The position numbers and the translations under genes are program-made. This document shows, piece after piece, positions 22,206 to 33,470 of a DNA stretch of 64,000 nucleotides; the first letter of the stretch is position 1; each line of letters starts with the position of its first letter. The notes below the pieces were generated by a model, which was not told the DNA's origin, searched no databases, and saw nothing but the letters and a program-made list of their open reading frames with translations. The stretch is from Sycon ciliatum (Eukaryota > Porifera > Calcarea > Leucosolenida > Sycettidae), in assembly GCF_964019385.1 (NCBI RefSeq), contig NC_088645.1, positions 19,731,380 through 19,795,379 of the forward strand, read 5' to 3'.

Positions 22206-24334
22206 CCCTAGAACAGCCAACGGTGTCATTTGACACCGCGCGAGTCAAACTTTTGGAATTACCGGAATATGGCTAATCAGAATAAGCTCAAATCTTGTGA
22301 CTATTCCTAATTTTGAGTCCTCTTTCGTCTGCCATAAATATTTGATTTGTAATTGACGAGGTACCATAATGGCGAGTACGTATACCTAGAACGGCCAACC
22401 AGTGTCATTTGACACCTGCACTATAAAAAGTCATTATTGCAGCTAGATGGAAAGAATATGAACACATTTCGAAGGCGTCAGCCATATCGAGTTTCTCGTA
22501 TGCCAACCAGACAAAATAAAAGGTGCATGGGCAGGAAAATCGCTGAATACAGGACAAAATATTTGATCAACATACAACCGTCGGGCGAGAATCGCGAATT
22601 TGGGGCGGGTAACTATTAGTGCACAGATTACACAAACACTCTTCAGCTAATGTCCTTGATACTGCCCAATCCCTGTCATTTTCCTGTAAATTACCCTAGA
22701 GGAGCCATCGCGGTCTGACGGCCAAGGAAATACTAGAGTAGATGTCGCCTATTACCATGCATGAATCTGATGATCATGAAAGCGAAATTGCCCACGTTAT
22801 CTTCATTTTATGGCTGTTCAAGTGTAGTGACCATTGGCAGTGGTGGATCTGTTCTGTCATATGAGGGCGAATCGCACGGTCACAACACCTGAGTACCTGT
22901 GGATTTAGAATATATTGAGGTTTACGAGCCTCCAGAGAGCGGACGAGGATTGCGGGATAGTCCAGACAAGGAATTGTCAGAAACAGTTGCAGGAGTGGTG
23001 GAGACCCCAAAATAGATAGTGTTGAGGAAGAGGAATCGCAACTCTGTAACCTGGAGATGGTACACCGCATTATCGCAAGCATGGTGCTGTGTAGATAATC
23101 CTTTCTAACCTCTTGACGAGCTAATAAGGCTCTTGAACCAAACCTCTTCCTCCCCCGCTTCAGGCTAAACGGGTAGGCAGCCGCTGGGATGCCTTCTCTC
23201 TCTCTCTCTTTAGTGGCCCCAGATGCTGCAGAAGCTGATTGCTAAGTAATAACTGATAACTTCATCATCAATGCATTACTGGTCAAGAAACTGTTGGAGA
23301 AGAAAGAGTTGCAGTATGAACCAATTTGGTAAATTGAAGTGAACTATCATCTAACCTCATTGCCAATAATCGCGGATTGCATTTAGTTTTCAAGATTACA
23401 GTGTAGGATGCAAAGACGGTAGACGTAGAAGGTAGAAGTAGCAAGAATTATCAATGGTCCGCCTAGTGTAGACCACCTAGAGCCATATGTTTTACATGGT
23501 GAGAGTAGGAAGCCCCACATAATCCAATTCTAGCAAAAGACGAGATATGTCCTTAACTATTTCGATCGAATGTGGTGGATCTACTCAACAAAGACTATTC
23601 CAGAAGATGTCCCCTGCAAGGCGGTTACATAAATGAATAGATGTGACAGGCATCAACCCCTTCACAATATCCCAGACCTTTGCTAGTTCATGCACATCCA
23701 GAAAACGCTCATTCCTGCACTGGTCAATAAGCTTGTAGATAGTCATGGCATCTGGTTGCTAAGTGCCAGCCAAGGAGAAGAGAAGGGCATACCTCTTTGA
23801 AATAGTCTAAAATGCAGTCGTTACTAGCCTAATCTTGAAACCATGTCTAGCAGCATATGTGTCAGTTTGGAGAAAAAATGATGCTCATACTTCGAAGTGG
23901 TCAGTCCATGTTTGTACTTGTTACTGTGTGTTATTCATCGTGACGGTCGAGTAATCCGATTATGCCAAAGCACATATTCCCGAAAAGCAGTTCCCCATGT
24001 GCTCAGTGACGTTGACACATTGCTTGTTATTGTAACTCTGTGATTATAAGAAATTCCTATGCAAGTAATTGAAGTTTTGCCAGTAATTGAGTTCATCCTT
24101 CGCAATTGCCGTTACGCGTACATCGTATTTTAGTTGCGTACGGCCGACAATAGTGTCTGGGTGAATCCTAAAGTGTTGTTGTGTACATCATAAATGCCGC
24201 TAGTGATAGCCAGCACTGAAAACAACAAAGTATAATAACCTATATCATAGGTCTTAGACATGGAAATGTATGCAGGTGTCAAATGACACGGTTTGGCCGT
24301 TCTAGGAGTACTGAAAGTGGTGGCCGTCCTAGGG
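22206..24334. mobile_element. piggyBac-like non-autonomous element
   Basis: Termini CCCTAG...CTAGGG are bounded by TTAA on both sides (22202-22205 and 24335-24338), the hallmark of piggyBac insertion. Both ends carry a GTGTCA-TTTGACAC palindrome and a GGCCGTTCTAG-type subterminal motif (right end) or its relative (left end, and again near 22385). No piggyBac transposase domain is visible in the 2.1 kb interior. Confidence 0.8.
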
Positions 24335-24338
24335 TTAA

Positions 24339-24430
24339 GACCCATTGGATGGGTTGGTGAGTTCCTGTTTCAACCCTGGTCGTACTGGCAACTCCCAAGA
24401 GTGCCACAGCAGACCGGTACATAACGAGCT
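24339..24430. other. Sequence between piggyBac-like element and LINE
   Basis: No independent signature; may belong to either neighbour. Confidence 0.3.
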
Positions 24431-24672
24431 TGGACATTTCTCAATGCGCAGACCTGCTCTGCGACTCCTTAACAACATTGTTCAACTATAGTGTAGATGA
24501 AGGCACTTTTCCGCCTTCCTGGAAATCAGCAACAGTTATTCCTGTGTTCAAGAACAAAGGCAGCCTCGCGGAGTCCACGAAATACAGGCCTATTTCACCC
24601 TTACCCGGCCTGGCCAAACTGTTCGAAAACATCACAGTGCGCCGCCTTCAACGCAATTTGGAGAAATATGTA
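24431..24672 (+). pseudogene. LINE reverse transcriptase, N-terminal segment
   Basis: Encodes F-P-P-S-W-K-S-A-T-V-I-P-V-F-K-N-K-G and Y-R-P-I-S-P-L, the conserved beginning of non-LTR reverse transcriptases, ending at R-N-L-E-K-Y. The element is the one at 4348-4990. Here it is cut by the insertion 24673-25204 and again by the 11.2 kb array, and resumes at 36416. Confidence 0.85.
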
Positions 24673-25204
24673 TAGGATATTGACCAAGACGAGGTCTATA
24701 TGGGAAATATAGGCCGAGTAAAAGACCGAGGTCCGCCGAGGTCTTTTACGAGGCCTATATTTCCCATATAGACCGAAGTCGAGGTCAATATCCTATTTAT
24801 CACGATTCCTTTGCCATAACCCCAAAATTTGAACCTTTAGGAGCTATTTTAACCTTTTTAGTATAGCATTTGTACTATAGTGTACATGGGATGTTGCCTA
24901 TTTTGGGTACAAGACTGTAAGAACAACAGAGTTCAGCATCTGCAGCACAGTGGCTGGGTGGTATAAGGGGTTGCTTGAGATTCATACTGTTGTGAGTTCG
25001 AATCCTGCTTGTTCTCTTCCTTTGTCTTCTTTCTTTCAATTTTTCTTTTTGAAGTGGAGAGAAAAATTCTAAGTCCCTCCAAAGTCGAAAGATTACAATG
25101 CCTAAGTGGTCGATACAAGCGGTCGATATTGCGGCGATATGGGTAATATAGGACCAGTCAAGGATCACGAGAATTAGTGGAGGTCGATATAGAAGAGTGA
25201 TAAA
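24673..25204 (+). mobile_element. Hairpin plus tRNA-like insertion in LINE
   Basis: Starts with a near-perfect hairpin (arms about 24674-24727 and 24740-24794). It also contains an A-box (TGGCTGGGTGG, 24951-24961) and a B-box (GTTCGAATCC, 24996-25005) with tRNA-like spacing. Comparison with the uninterrupted LINE at about 4390-4400 defines the insertion limits. Confidence 0.6.
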
Positions 25205-25241
25205 ACGTTATATGCAGAGAGCAGTTCGCGTATGTTAGAAA
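25205..25241 (+). pseudogene. LINE fragment between two insertions
   Basis: Matches copy 1 around 4400-4433 (TATGCAGAGAGCAGTTCG) and breaks at GTTAGAAA. Confidence 0.8.
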
Positions 25242-25334
25242 CGAGAGAGCTTGGAAGCTCAGGGCCCTACGCTATGCAGTTTTGCCTTGATGACCTAGAC
25301 AAAAAAAAAGCATAGGTATTTTATGTTACCCAAT

Positions 25335-25382
25335 GCTGTAGACAGCAAGCTGTTTCGGCCATAAAGGCCTCATCAGTACAGC
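25335..25382 (-). ncRNA. Hammerhead ribozyme, family 3, intact
   Basis: Minus strand: stem I GCUGUA/UACAGC (six perfect pairs), core CUGAUGA, stem II GGCC-UUUAU-GGCC (four perfect pairs), GAAA, stem III ACAG/CUGU closing a CUUG loop (five pairs if the loop is UU), cleavage triplet GUC. Predicted cleavage lies between plus-strand 25341 and 25340. It sits in an extra segment of about 130 bases inside the first array module, between AAGCATAGG and TTATAAATTC; the other modules lack it. All invariant hammerhead positions are satisfied. Confidence 0.92.
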
Positions 25383-25545
25383 TACGAGCTAAATAGGCCG
25401 AGCTACCAGCCATGGTGCAAAGGAGGCACCCAAGACATTAAGGTAGTATTGTTATAAATTCTTCAAAAAATTCCTTTTTTTTAAGGCATAACCTGGGATT
25501 CGAACCCGCACTATCGCGCCCTGCATGCATCCCCCGGTCTTTAAA

Positions 25546-25965
25546 AAATTCCTTTTTTTTAAGACATAACCTGGGATTCGAACCTGCACAATCGCGCCCT
25601 ACATGCATTCCCCCATACACTTCGCATTCATACCCATTCTTCCATGTTGCTTCACGTTATGATCTTGCATTTGAAAGCCCTATTTGAATATGCGTTGTGG
25701 CCATGCCAGCCGTCTTTGATGGTACGGTACGGTAGGGATAGGTTCGGGACAGGTACGATCGAGGGTAATACGACACCGTCTCCCGAACCGTACCATCGAC
25801 CACAGCTGGCCACATACAGCTGCCCGCAATATTCAAATAGGGCTTTCAAACGCAAGTAAATAACGTGAAGCAACTTGGAAGTATGGGTATGAATGCGAAG
25901 TGCATGGGGGAATGCATGTAGGGCGCGATAGTACGGGTTCGAATCCCAGGATATGCCTGAAAAAA
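25546..25965. mobile_element. Foldback unit 1 with tRNA-like outer ends
   Basis: The left arm (ACCTGGGATTCGAACC..., about 25567-25730) returns inverted at about 25800-25955 (...GGTTCGAATCCCAGG). The loop has GGTACGG-type repeats. Each outer end carries a B-box-like GGTTCGAATCC preceded at tRNA-like distance by GCGAAGTG(T/C)ATGG, reading outward. An extra end fragment lies at 25460-25545. Confidence 0.7.
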
Positions 25966-26225
25966 TAGGAGAATTGAAAAATTTATAACATACGTATGAT
26001 TTTTTGCCGTCAGATACGGGACAGCGCCAGGCGTGACACAAACAAACAAACACACAAACAAATACCAAACGAGAGAGCTTGGAAGCTCAGGGCCCTACGC
26101 TATGCTTTTTTGCTTGCTCATCATGCATGTGACGTGCCAAAGCCGTGTGAACCCTGGCTAGCGCCAAACGATACTGAAGTAACGTCTGTTGCATTACTAC
26201 GGGATTAATATGATTTGTTTATTTT

Positions 26226-26884
26226 TAGAAGAGAAAAGGACATATGGATACGAGTTAAGAGTAACTCTCCATCACTGTAACATGATACTTTATACAGTCA
26301 GAAAGTGCAATAACTAGGCACAAAACTGACAGAGTACTGAAACATTCGACGTCCTGACACCTAGCTTCAACACATCTCCGTAGCGCTAACCGACAGCCTT
26401 CCAACTTGGAAGGTTCAAGGTTATGGAAAGACCAAAGAGGGGAAGGCAAGCGCAACGTAAACGAGCAAAAGCTACAGTCCCAACGGAACAATTTATCTTT
26501 GATATTTATGACCCACCCAAGTTGGGTGGTGTGCTGCTTTGCTGCTTCGAATTGTAGTTAGACCGCTTTGTCAAATATCGTACTGGTCTCGTCATCGTCC
26601 AGTAACAATCGACATTCTTTGTTCCGTTGGGACTGTAGCTTTTGCTCGTTTTCGTGGCGCTTGCCTTCCCCTCTTTGGTCTTTCCATAACCTTGAACCTT
26701 CCAAGTTGGAAGGCTGTCGGTTAGCGCTACGGAGATGTGTTGAAGCTAGGTGTCAGGACGTCGAATGTTTCAGTACTCTGTCAGTTTTGTGCCTAGTTAT
26801 TGCACTTTCTGACTGTATAAAGTATCATGTTACAGTGATGGAGAGTTACTCTTAACTCGTATCCATATGTCCTTTTCTCTTCTA
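26226..26884. repeat. Long palindrome, arms about 268 bases
   Basis: 26226-26493 is the nearly perfect inverse of 26617-26884 (ends AGAAGAGAAAAGGACAT and its complement), with a spacer of about 120 bases. Identical translated frames appear on both arms and are shadows. Confidence 0.9.
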
Positions 26885-27072
26885 CATTTATTTATGGCTC
26901 AACATCCGAGTTTCATGTTTATTTTTAATTTTTAATTTTTCTGTGTCACGCCCGGCGCTATCCCGTATTTGTCCCGTGCCGTACCATCAAAGGCAGCTGG
27001 CCACAAACAGCTGGCCACAACATTTTTTGTTTGTTTGTGCCATCGGCATGCCTGGCGCTACCCCGTACCTGT

Positions 27073-27645
27073 CTCGTTTCTGCCGATCACGGGCGTTCTG
27101 GAGTCGACAGGATGTCTGTACTGACGTTTCCTGTGAACGGTAGGCATATGCGGATAATGCCGGCAGAAAAATTGGCAAATTCAGTACTTTTTTGGTAAGT
27201 TTCATGCATGTTTGGTATGTGGATAAAGAAATGGAGCAGAATTGGAATTGCCCGCTATAGGTTTGTATGGTTCTGCCAATTTCTCTGCTTTTCGAGCAGA
27301 ATCTGCCCCCTTTTCGAGCATAATCCGCACCCCCCTAGTGACCGGCGCTGACTCTGCCGATCACGGGCGTTCTGGAGTCGACGCGATGTCTGTTCTGCCG
27401 TTTCCTGTGACCGGCGCTGACTCTGCCGATCACAAATGTTCTGGAGTCGACGGGATCTCTCTTCCGACGTTTCCTGTTACCGGCGCTGACTCTGCCGATC
27501 ACGGACGTTCTGGAAACGACGGGATCTCTCTTCCGACGTTTCCTGTGACCGGCGCTGACTCGCTCGTTCACGATTATTTTGGAGACGACGGGATCTCTCT
27601 TCCAAAGGTTGTTTTTGCTGACGCATCCTGTCACCTATTCGGCAA
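27073..27645. repeat. 69-bp repeat family B, first block
   Basis: Units start with ACCGGCGCTGACTCTGCC at 27341, 27410, 27479 and 27548: exactly 69 bases, 23 codons, open on both strands. One partial unit lies near 27073. The plus frame repeats V-T-G-A-D-S-A-D-H-G-R-S-G. No flanking splice sites or known domain. Confidence 0.85.
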
Positions 27646-28260
27646 CTAACGTCCATTCTAATTGCATTTCCTCATCTCCCTACTTCGTATTTCTTTCCAG
27701 AAAATCTCCCTATACAGCAGGGAGTCGTTTACATAATACGACTCCCTGCTATACATCTATATACGTTATAATTATTATGCTATCAGCCTACATGCGATTC
27801 CCGGGCTGGTCGACAGGCGGCCCAGCCAGCCTGCTAGAGGGATCTCGGCCTCGCACACAAATCCCCACAAAATGTTACTTCACTGAATGCATTCCCCCGA
27901 TACACTTCGTATATATACTCATTCTCTTGATTGTACCGTATTCTTGATGGTTCGGGACAGGTACGGGATAGCGCCAGGCATGCCGATGGCACAAATATTG
28001 TGGCCAGCTGTCTTGACTGGTACGGTACGGTACAGGACAGGTACGGGATAGCGCCAGGCGTGACACAAACAAACAAACATGCAAACAAACACCAAACGAG
28101 AGAGCTTGGAAGCTCAGAGCCCTGCGCTATGCTTTGTTGCCTAGCTCATCGTGTATGTTGTTAGAACTGATGGAAATGCTTTTTCCTTTGATTAGCTACA
28201 TCATTGTATTGCAAAAACGTTTCACTGAGATACTGAAGTCACGTCTTCTGCATAGCTATG

Positions 28261-28385
28261 GGACCGGCGCTGACTCTGCCGATCACGGGCGTTCTGGAGT
28301 CAACGGGATGTCTGTCCTGACGTCTCCTGGGACCGGCGCTGACTCTGCCGATCACGGGCGTTCTTCTTCTTCTTATTATTATACT
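28261..28385. repeat. 69-bp repeat family B, second block
   Basis: About one and a half units, ending in a (CTT)n-like run. Confidence 0.75.
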
Positions 28386-28863
28386 GACGGCAACTAACAT
28401 CCATTCTGATTGCATTTACTCGTCTCCCTACTTCGTATTTCTTTCCAGAAAATCTCCCCATACAGCAGGGAGTCGTTTACAGAATATGACACCCTGCTAT
28501 ACATCTACATGACTGTATATACGTTATAATTATTATGCTATCGGCCTATATGCGATTCCCGGGCTGGTCGACAGGCGGCCCAGCCAGCCAGCTAGTGGGA
28601 TCTCGGCCTCGCACACAAATCCACACAAAATGTTACTGCACTGAATGCATTCCCCCGATACACTTCGCATATATACTCATTCTCTTGATGGTACCGTACT
28701 CTTGATGGTACGGGACAGGTAAGGGATAGCGCCAGGCATGTCGATGGCACAAACAAACAAAAATATTGTGGCCAGCTGTCTTTGCTGGTACGGTACAGTA
28801 CGGGACAGATACGGGATAGCGCCAGGCGTGACACAAACAAACAAACAAACAAACACACACCAA

Positions 28864-29002
28864 ATTAAAGCTGTGTGGACCCTGGCTAGCGCCAGACGTT
28901 ACTGAAGTAACGTCTTCTGCATAGCTACGGGAATTAAAGCTGTGTGGACCCTGGCTAGCGCCAGACGTTACTGAAGTAACGTCTTCTGCATAGCTACGTG
29001 AA
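28864..29002. repeat. 69-bp repeat family A, two units
   Basis: Units at 28864 and 28933. Each contains the palindrome GACGTTAC-TGAA-GTAACGTC and ends GCTACG(G/T)GA. Confidence 0.9.
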
Positions 29003-29384
29003 CGAGAGAGCTTGGAAGCTCAGGGCCCTATGCTATGCTTTTTTGCCTTGATGACCTAGACAAAAAAAAGCATAGGGATGTTTTTTTTTTTTTTTTTACT
29101 ACAAAGCACTGGCCAGCAACATAAAAGGGGAGATAGACAAAAGTGGACAAGCGAACTTTGACAACACAGAGGAGCGTGGCATGCGTGCCGATGAGGTAGG
29201 TCAACCTCCCCCGACCTAGTGGTCTCGGATTCAACAGTTGGTCTACGCATCAGGAAGGGGAAATGGACAGAGAAAGGGAGAATGAGCATGAGGAGCTTCC
29301 CAGGAGAGGAAGAGTGAGAGAGAGACAGAAAATGATAATAATAGAGACAACCAGTTATAAATTCTTTAAAAAATTCCTTTTTTT

Positions 29385-29775
29385 TATGACATAACCTGGG
29401 ATTCGAACCCGCACTATCGCACCCTACATGCATTCCCCCATACACTTCGCATTCATACCCATTCTTCCAAGTTGCTTCCCGTTATGATCTTGCATTTGAA
29501 AGCCCTATTTGAATATGCATTGTGGCCAGCCGTATTTGATGGTACGGTAGGGATAGGTACGGGGCAGGTACGATCGAGGGTAATACGACACCGTCTCCCG
29601 TACCGTACCATCAAACACAGGTGGCCACATCCAGCTGCCCGCAATATTCAAATAGGGCTTTCAAACGCAAGATCATAACGTGAAGCAACTTGGAACAATG
29701 GGTATGAATGCGAAGTGTATGGGGGAATGCATGTAGGGCGATAGTGCGGGTTCGAATCCCAGGATATGCCTGAAA
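29385..29775. mobile_element. Foldback unit 2
   Basis: Same structure as 25546-25965, with arms meeting around a GGTACGG-rich loop. Confidence 0.75.
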
Positions 29776-30319
29776 AAATAGGAGAATTCAAAAATTTATA
29801 ACATCCCTATGATTTTTTGCCGTCAGATACGGGATAGCGCCAGGCGTGACACAAACAAACAAACAAACAAATACCAAACGAGAGAGCTTGGAAGCTCAGG
29901 GCCCTACGCTATGCTTTTATGCTTTTTTGCCTAGCTCATCGTACAAGTTATAAGAACTGAGGCAAAAGTATTTGCAGAATTTATTGCGGATTGTTATTTC
30001 TCTAATAATTATCTTCTTTTGGTTTGCTCCTTCTTTTCTTTTTATCTCCTTACACTGTAAATCAACAAATTTTGGCTGATGAGAAAATTAGAAACCTCTC
30101 TATTAGAGAGGTTAAGATGCACGTTATTTCCGACGTGACGCGCAATTTTACGTCAAATTTGAAATCGATAGGTATTTTTGCTCTCACATGCATCCATTGC
30201 TCAATAATGCATCAATTTCCTATATGACAAACTTTGGCCTGTGATTTACTTTGGCCGGTTGGTACCAAGCGGCGAAATCAGCGAAATGAAATCGCCAGCG
30301 AAAATTAGTTGATTTTAAT

Positions 30320-31120
30320 ACAGTTTATTAATGCGATTAATAGTATCAAGAGTACATAACCCAAGAGTGTGCAACTGCCTGCACAACCTCTATGCCGTGC
30401 TGCGACGGCAGAACTTCACATCACGTGACATGGTTCAAAAGGTTCTGCTGGCAAACAGTGCAAATTGACCACAAGAGAGTTGTACCCAAAGCTGGGCTGC
30501 GTACAACCCAGTATCTATCATGCACTAGAGTGCACGGGTTCATCACGTGATGTGAAGTTCTGCCGTCGCAGACCCCATAGCTGGAGTTGCACACTCTTGT
30601 TTATCTACTCTTGATAGTATTAGTGAAGCTGACATTACAAAATGATGAATGAGAATACATGTATCTAAAATGGTTGTTCCTAATCGATTTTCTTGAGACT
30701 ATCATCAGGGAAAATCGTCTCACAATAGAGGCTATACGGAGAAACAAACTACTTATAGGTTATCGGATAGTGGGAAGTATACAAGGTGAGGTGTGAAAAA
30801 AAAACTAAAGTGGGAGAGAAGACGAAAGAAATTAGAAGAAAAGATGTGAGAGTGTTCTGACGGTGTGAGCTACTACATAAGGTGAGTGAAATGAAGGCGT
30901 GGAAGCAGGTGAATGTGATAGAGTGAGGAACTGTGAGGTGTAGGTGTATGCGAATGTATGCGAATGAATACGTGTGCGAATGCTCTGTATTGTGAGACGA
31001 TTTTCCCTGATGATAGTCTCAAGAAAATCGATTAGGAACAACCATTTTAGATACATGTATTCTCATTCATCATTTTGTAATGTCCGCTTCACTAATACTA
31101 TTAATCGCATTAATAAAATT
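30320..31120. repeat. Nested inverted repeats (palindrome inside a palindrome arm)
   Basis: Outer arms: about 30324-30346 plus 30614-30729 on the left and 30987-31118 on the right. The left arm is split by a separate inverted repeat at 30362-30600 whose ends are CAAGAGTGTGCAACT and its complement and which carries CATCACGTGA-like inner sequence. Confidence 0.8.
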
Positions 31121-31244
31121 ATTGTCTCCTCGTCGCCTTTTCTTTTAATACAGTAATCGGATTTTCTGGCCTTTTTGTAGTAAGACATGTACATTGACCT
31201 GTTGAGCCAATGACGACGCCGAATGCATGGTTGCCTGTAGAGCA

Positions 31245-31525
31245 CATTACATAACTTAGCAGTCTCCTAAAATACGTATCCTGTCCGACGGCAAAAGAGT
31301 CTGCAGATTTAGTTTTTCTGCGCGTCGACGGGATGTCTGCGACGCGAAAGTTCAGCTCGCGTTATTTGGCTCGCACGTCGAAAAATCAACTCGAGTGACC
31401 TGCTGCTCACGTGGAAACTTGGACATTACATAACTTTACAGTCTCCTATAATACGTATCCTGTCCGACGGCAAAAGAGGCTGCAGATTTGGTTTTTCTGC
31501 GCGTCGACGGGATGTCTGTCCTGAC
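31245..31525. repeat. Direct duplication of about 186 bases
   Basis: The segment beginning ACATTACATAACTT near 31245 recurs near 31431 and continues through TTTTTCTGCGCGTCGACGGG in both. Confidence 0.75.
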
Positions 31526-31800
31526 GTTCACTGGGACCGGCGCTGACTCTGCCGAACACGGGCGTTCTGGACTCCACAGGATGTCTGTCCTGACGTTTCC
31601 TGGGACCGGCTTAGACTCTGCCGATCACGGGCGTTCTGGACTCAACGGGATGTCTGTCCTGACGTTGCCTGGGACCAGCGGACTCTGCCGATTACGGGCG
31701 TTCTGGAGTCGACGGGATCTCTCTTCCGACGTTTCCTGTGACCGGCGCTGAATCGCTCGTTCACGCTTATTTTGGAGACGACGCGATCTCTCTTCCAAAG
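31526..31800. repeat. 69-bp repeat family B, third block
   Basis: About four imperfect units; the fourth is shortened near 31676. Confidence 0.8.
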
Positions 31801-32114
31801 TACATGTATGTTTATGCTGACGCTGTTTGTGCTGACGCATCCTATCACCTATTCGGCGTCTATTCTAATTTATTTTCCTCCTCTCTCCCTATTTCATTCC
31901 AAATCTCCCTCTACATCAGGGAGTCGTATACATAATACGACGAATATTGGTACGGTACGGGACAGATACAGGAGCCCGCAAAAATTGTGGACAGCTGTTA
32001 TGTACAATCCTGTAGAACCTTTGTAGTCACAGATACGGGACAGATACGGAACAGATACGGGATAGCGCCAGGCGTGACACAAACAAACAAACACACAAAC
32101 AAACAAATACCAAA

Positions 32115-32321
32115 TTAAAGCTGTGTGGACCCTGGCTAGCGCCAGACGTTACTGAAGTAACGTCTTCTGCCTAGCTACGGGAATTAAAGCTGTGTGTACC
32201 CTGGCTACGGCCAGACGTTACTGAAGTAACGTCTTCTGCATAGCTACGGGAATTAAAGCTGTGTGGACCCTGGCTAGCGCCAGACGTTACTGAAGTAACA
32301 TCTTCTGCATAGCTACGGGAA
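32115..32321. repeat. 69-bp repeat family A, three units
   Basis: Units at 32115, 32184 and 32253, spacing exactly 69. Confidence 0.9.
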
Positions 32322-32429
32322 CGAAAGAGCTTGGAAGCTCAGGGCCCTACGCTATGCTTTTTGTCTTGATGACCTAGACAAAAAAACCCATAGGGACGTT
32401 ATAAATTCTTTAAAAAAATCCTTTATTTT

Positions 32430-32830
32430 AGGACATAACCTGGGATTCGAACCCGCACTATCGCGCGCCCTGCATGCATCCCCCGATACACTTCGCATAC
32501 ATACTAATTCTTCCAAGTTGTTTCACATTGTGATCTTGCTTCTGAAAGCCCTATTTGAATATACATTGTGGCCAGCCGTCATTGATGGCACGGTACGGTA
32601 GGGGATAGGTACGGGACAGGTACGATCGAGGGTAATACGACACCGTTTCCCGTACCGTACCGTACCATCAAACACAGCTGGCCACCACCAGCTGCCCGCA
32701 ATATTCAGATAGGGCTTTCAAACGCAAGATAATAACGTGAACCAACTTGGAAGAATGGGTATGAATGCGAAGTGTATGGGGGAATGCATGTAGGGCGATA
32801 GTGTGGGTTCGAATCCCAGGATATCCCTTA
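32430..32830. mobile_element. Foldback unit 3
   Basis: Same family; the loop contains a GGTACGGGACAGG-type motif. Confidence 0.75.
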
Positions 32831-33054
32831 AAAAATACCAGAATTGAAAAATCTATAACATCCTATGCTTTTTTGCAGTCAGATACGGATAGCGCCAGGC
32901 GTGACACAAACAAACAAACACACAAACAAACAAATACCAAACGAGAGAGCTTGGAAGCTCAGGGCCCTACGCTATGCTTTTTTGCCTTGATGACCTAGAC
33001 AAAAAAAGAATAGGGATGTTATAAATTCTTATAAGTTTCTACTTTATGTGTTTA

Positions 33055-33451
33055 CAGTCCATTCAGAAAAAAATGAACTTCTAGCTTTTGGCCATAAGTG
33101 GGTCAAACGTTGAGTTTTTTTAGAATTTTTTTCTGCAATCCCATATGGAATCCTCTTCCAATTATGTTTCTGAAGTTTTTATGTCCAAAAAGCAAGCCAT
33201 AGCAAGAATAGGATTTCGGCCAGGTTTTGCCCCAAAAGCACTGAATTGGGAAAAACCATCAAAATCCAGGCCGTTTGACCCCCGCCTGCAACAGTGCATT
33301 CTGCGGTTCGAACCCCAGTTCAGGCACCCTTTTTGGACCCTTTTTCAAATTTCAAAGTTCGCAGCACTGCACTGTGTACGATGAAATCACGAAAAATCGC
33401 CAAATACGGGAGCTCGCCAGAGCCAGGACCCATCTTTTTATGAATGGACTG
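33055..33451. mobile_element. MITE with CAGTCCATTCA ends and TA duplication
   Basis: Ends CAGTCCATTCA and TGAATGGACTG, flanked by TA (33053-33054 and 33452-33453). It is inserted at a TA of the TTTAAGACATAACC target seen intact in other foldback units. About 397 bases, no coding. Confidence 0.85.
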
Positions 33452-33470
33452 TAGACATATTTAGGCCACA

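Noticed and set aside
22774-23082. Remnant piggyBac transposase on the minus strand
   Set aside because: No catalytic aspartates or cysteine-rich C-terminus of piggyBac transposases could be identified in this frame.
26255-26855. A conserved protein encoded twice in opposite orientations
   Set aside because: The two frames are the same sequence on the arms of one long palindrome.
27242-27649. A secreted or repeat protein gene
   Set aside because: The frame is open because the 69-bp unit lacks stops; it is open on the reverse strand as well, and there are no convincing gene boundaries.
30985-31030. Hammerhead at CCTGATGATAGTCTCAAGAAAATCG
   Set aside because: Stem II cannot form between the two core boxes; the hairpin CGATTTTC/GAAAATCG encloses the motif instead.
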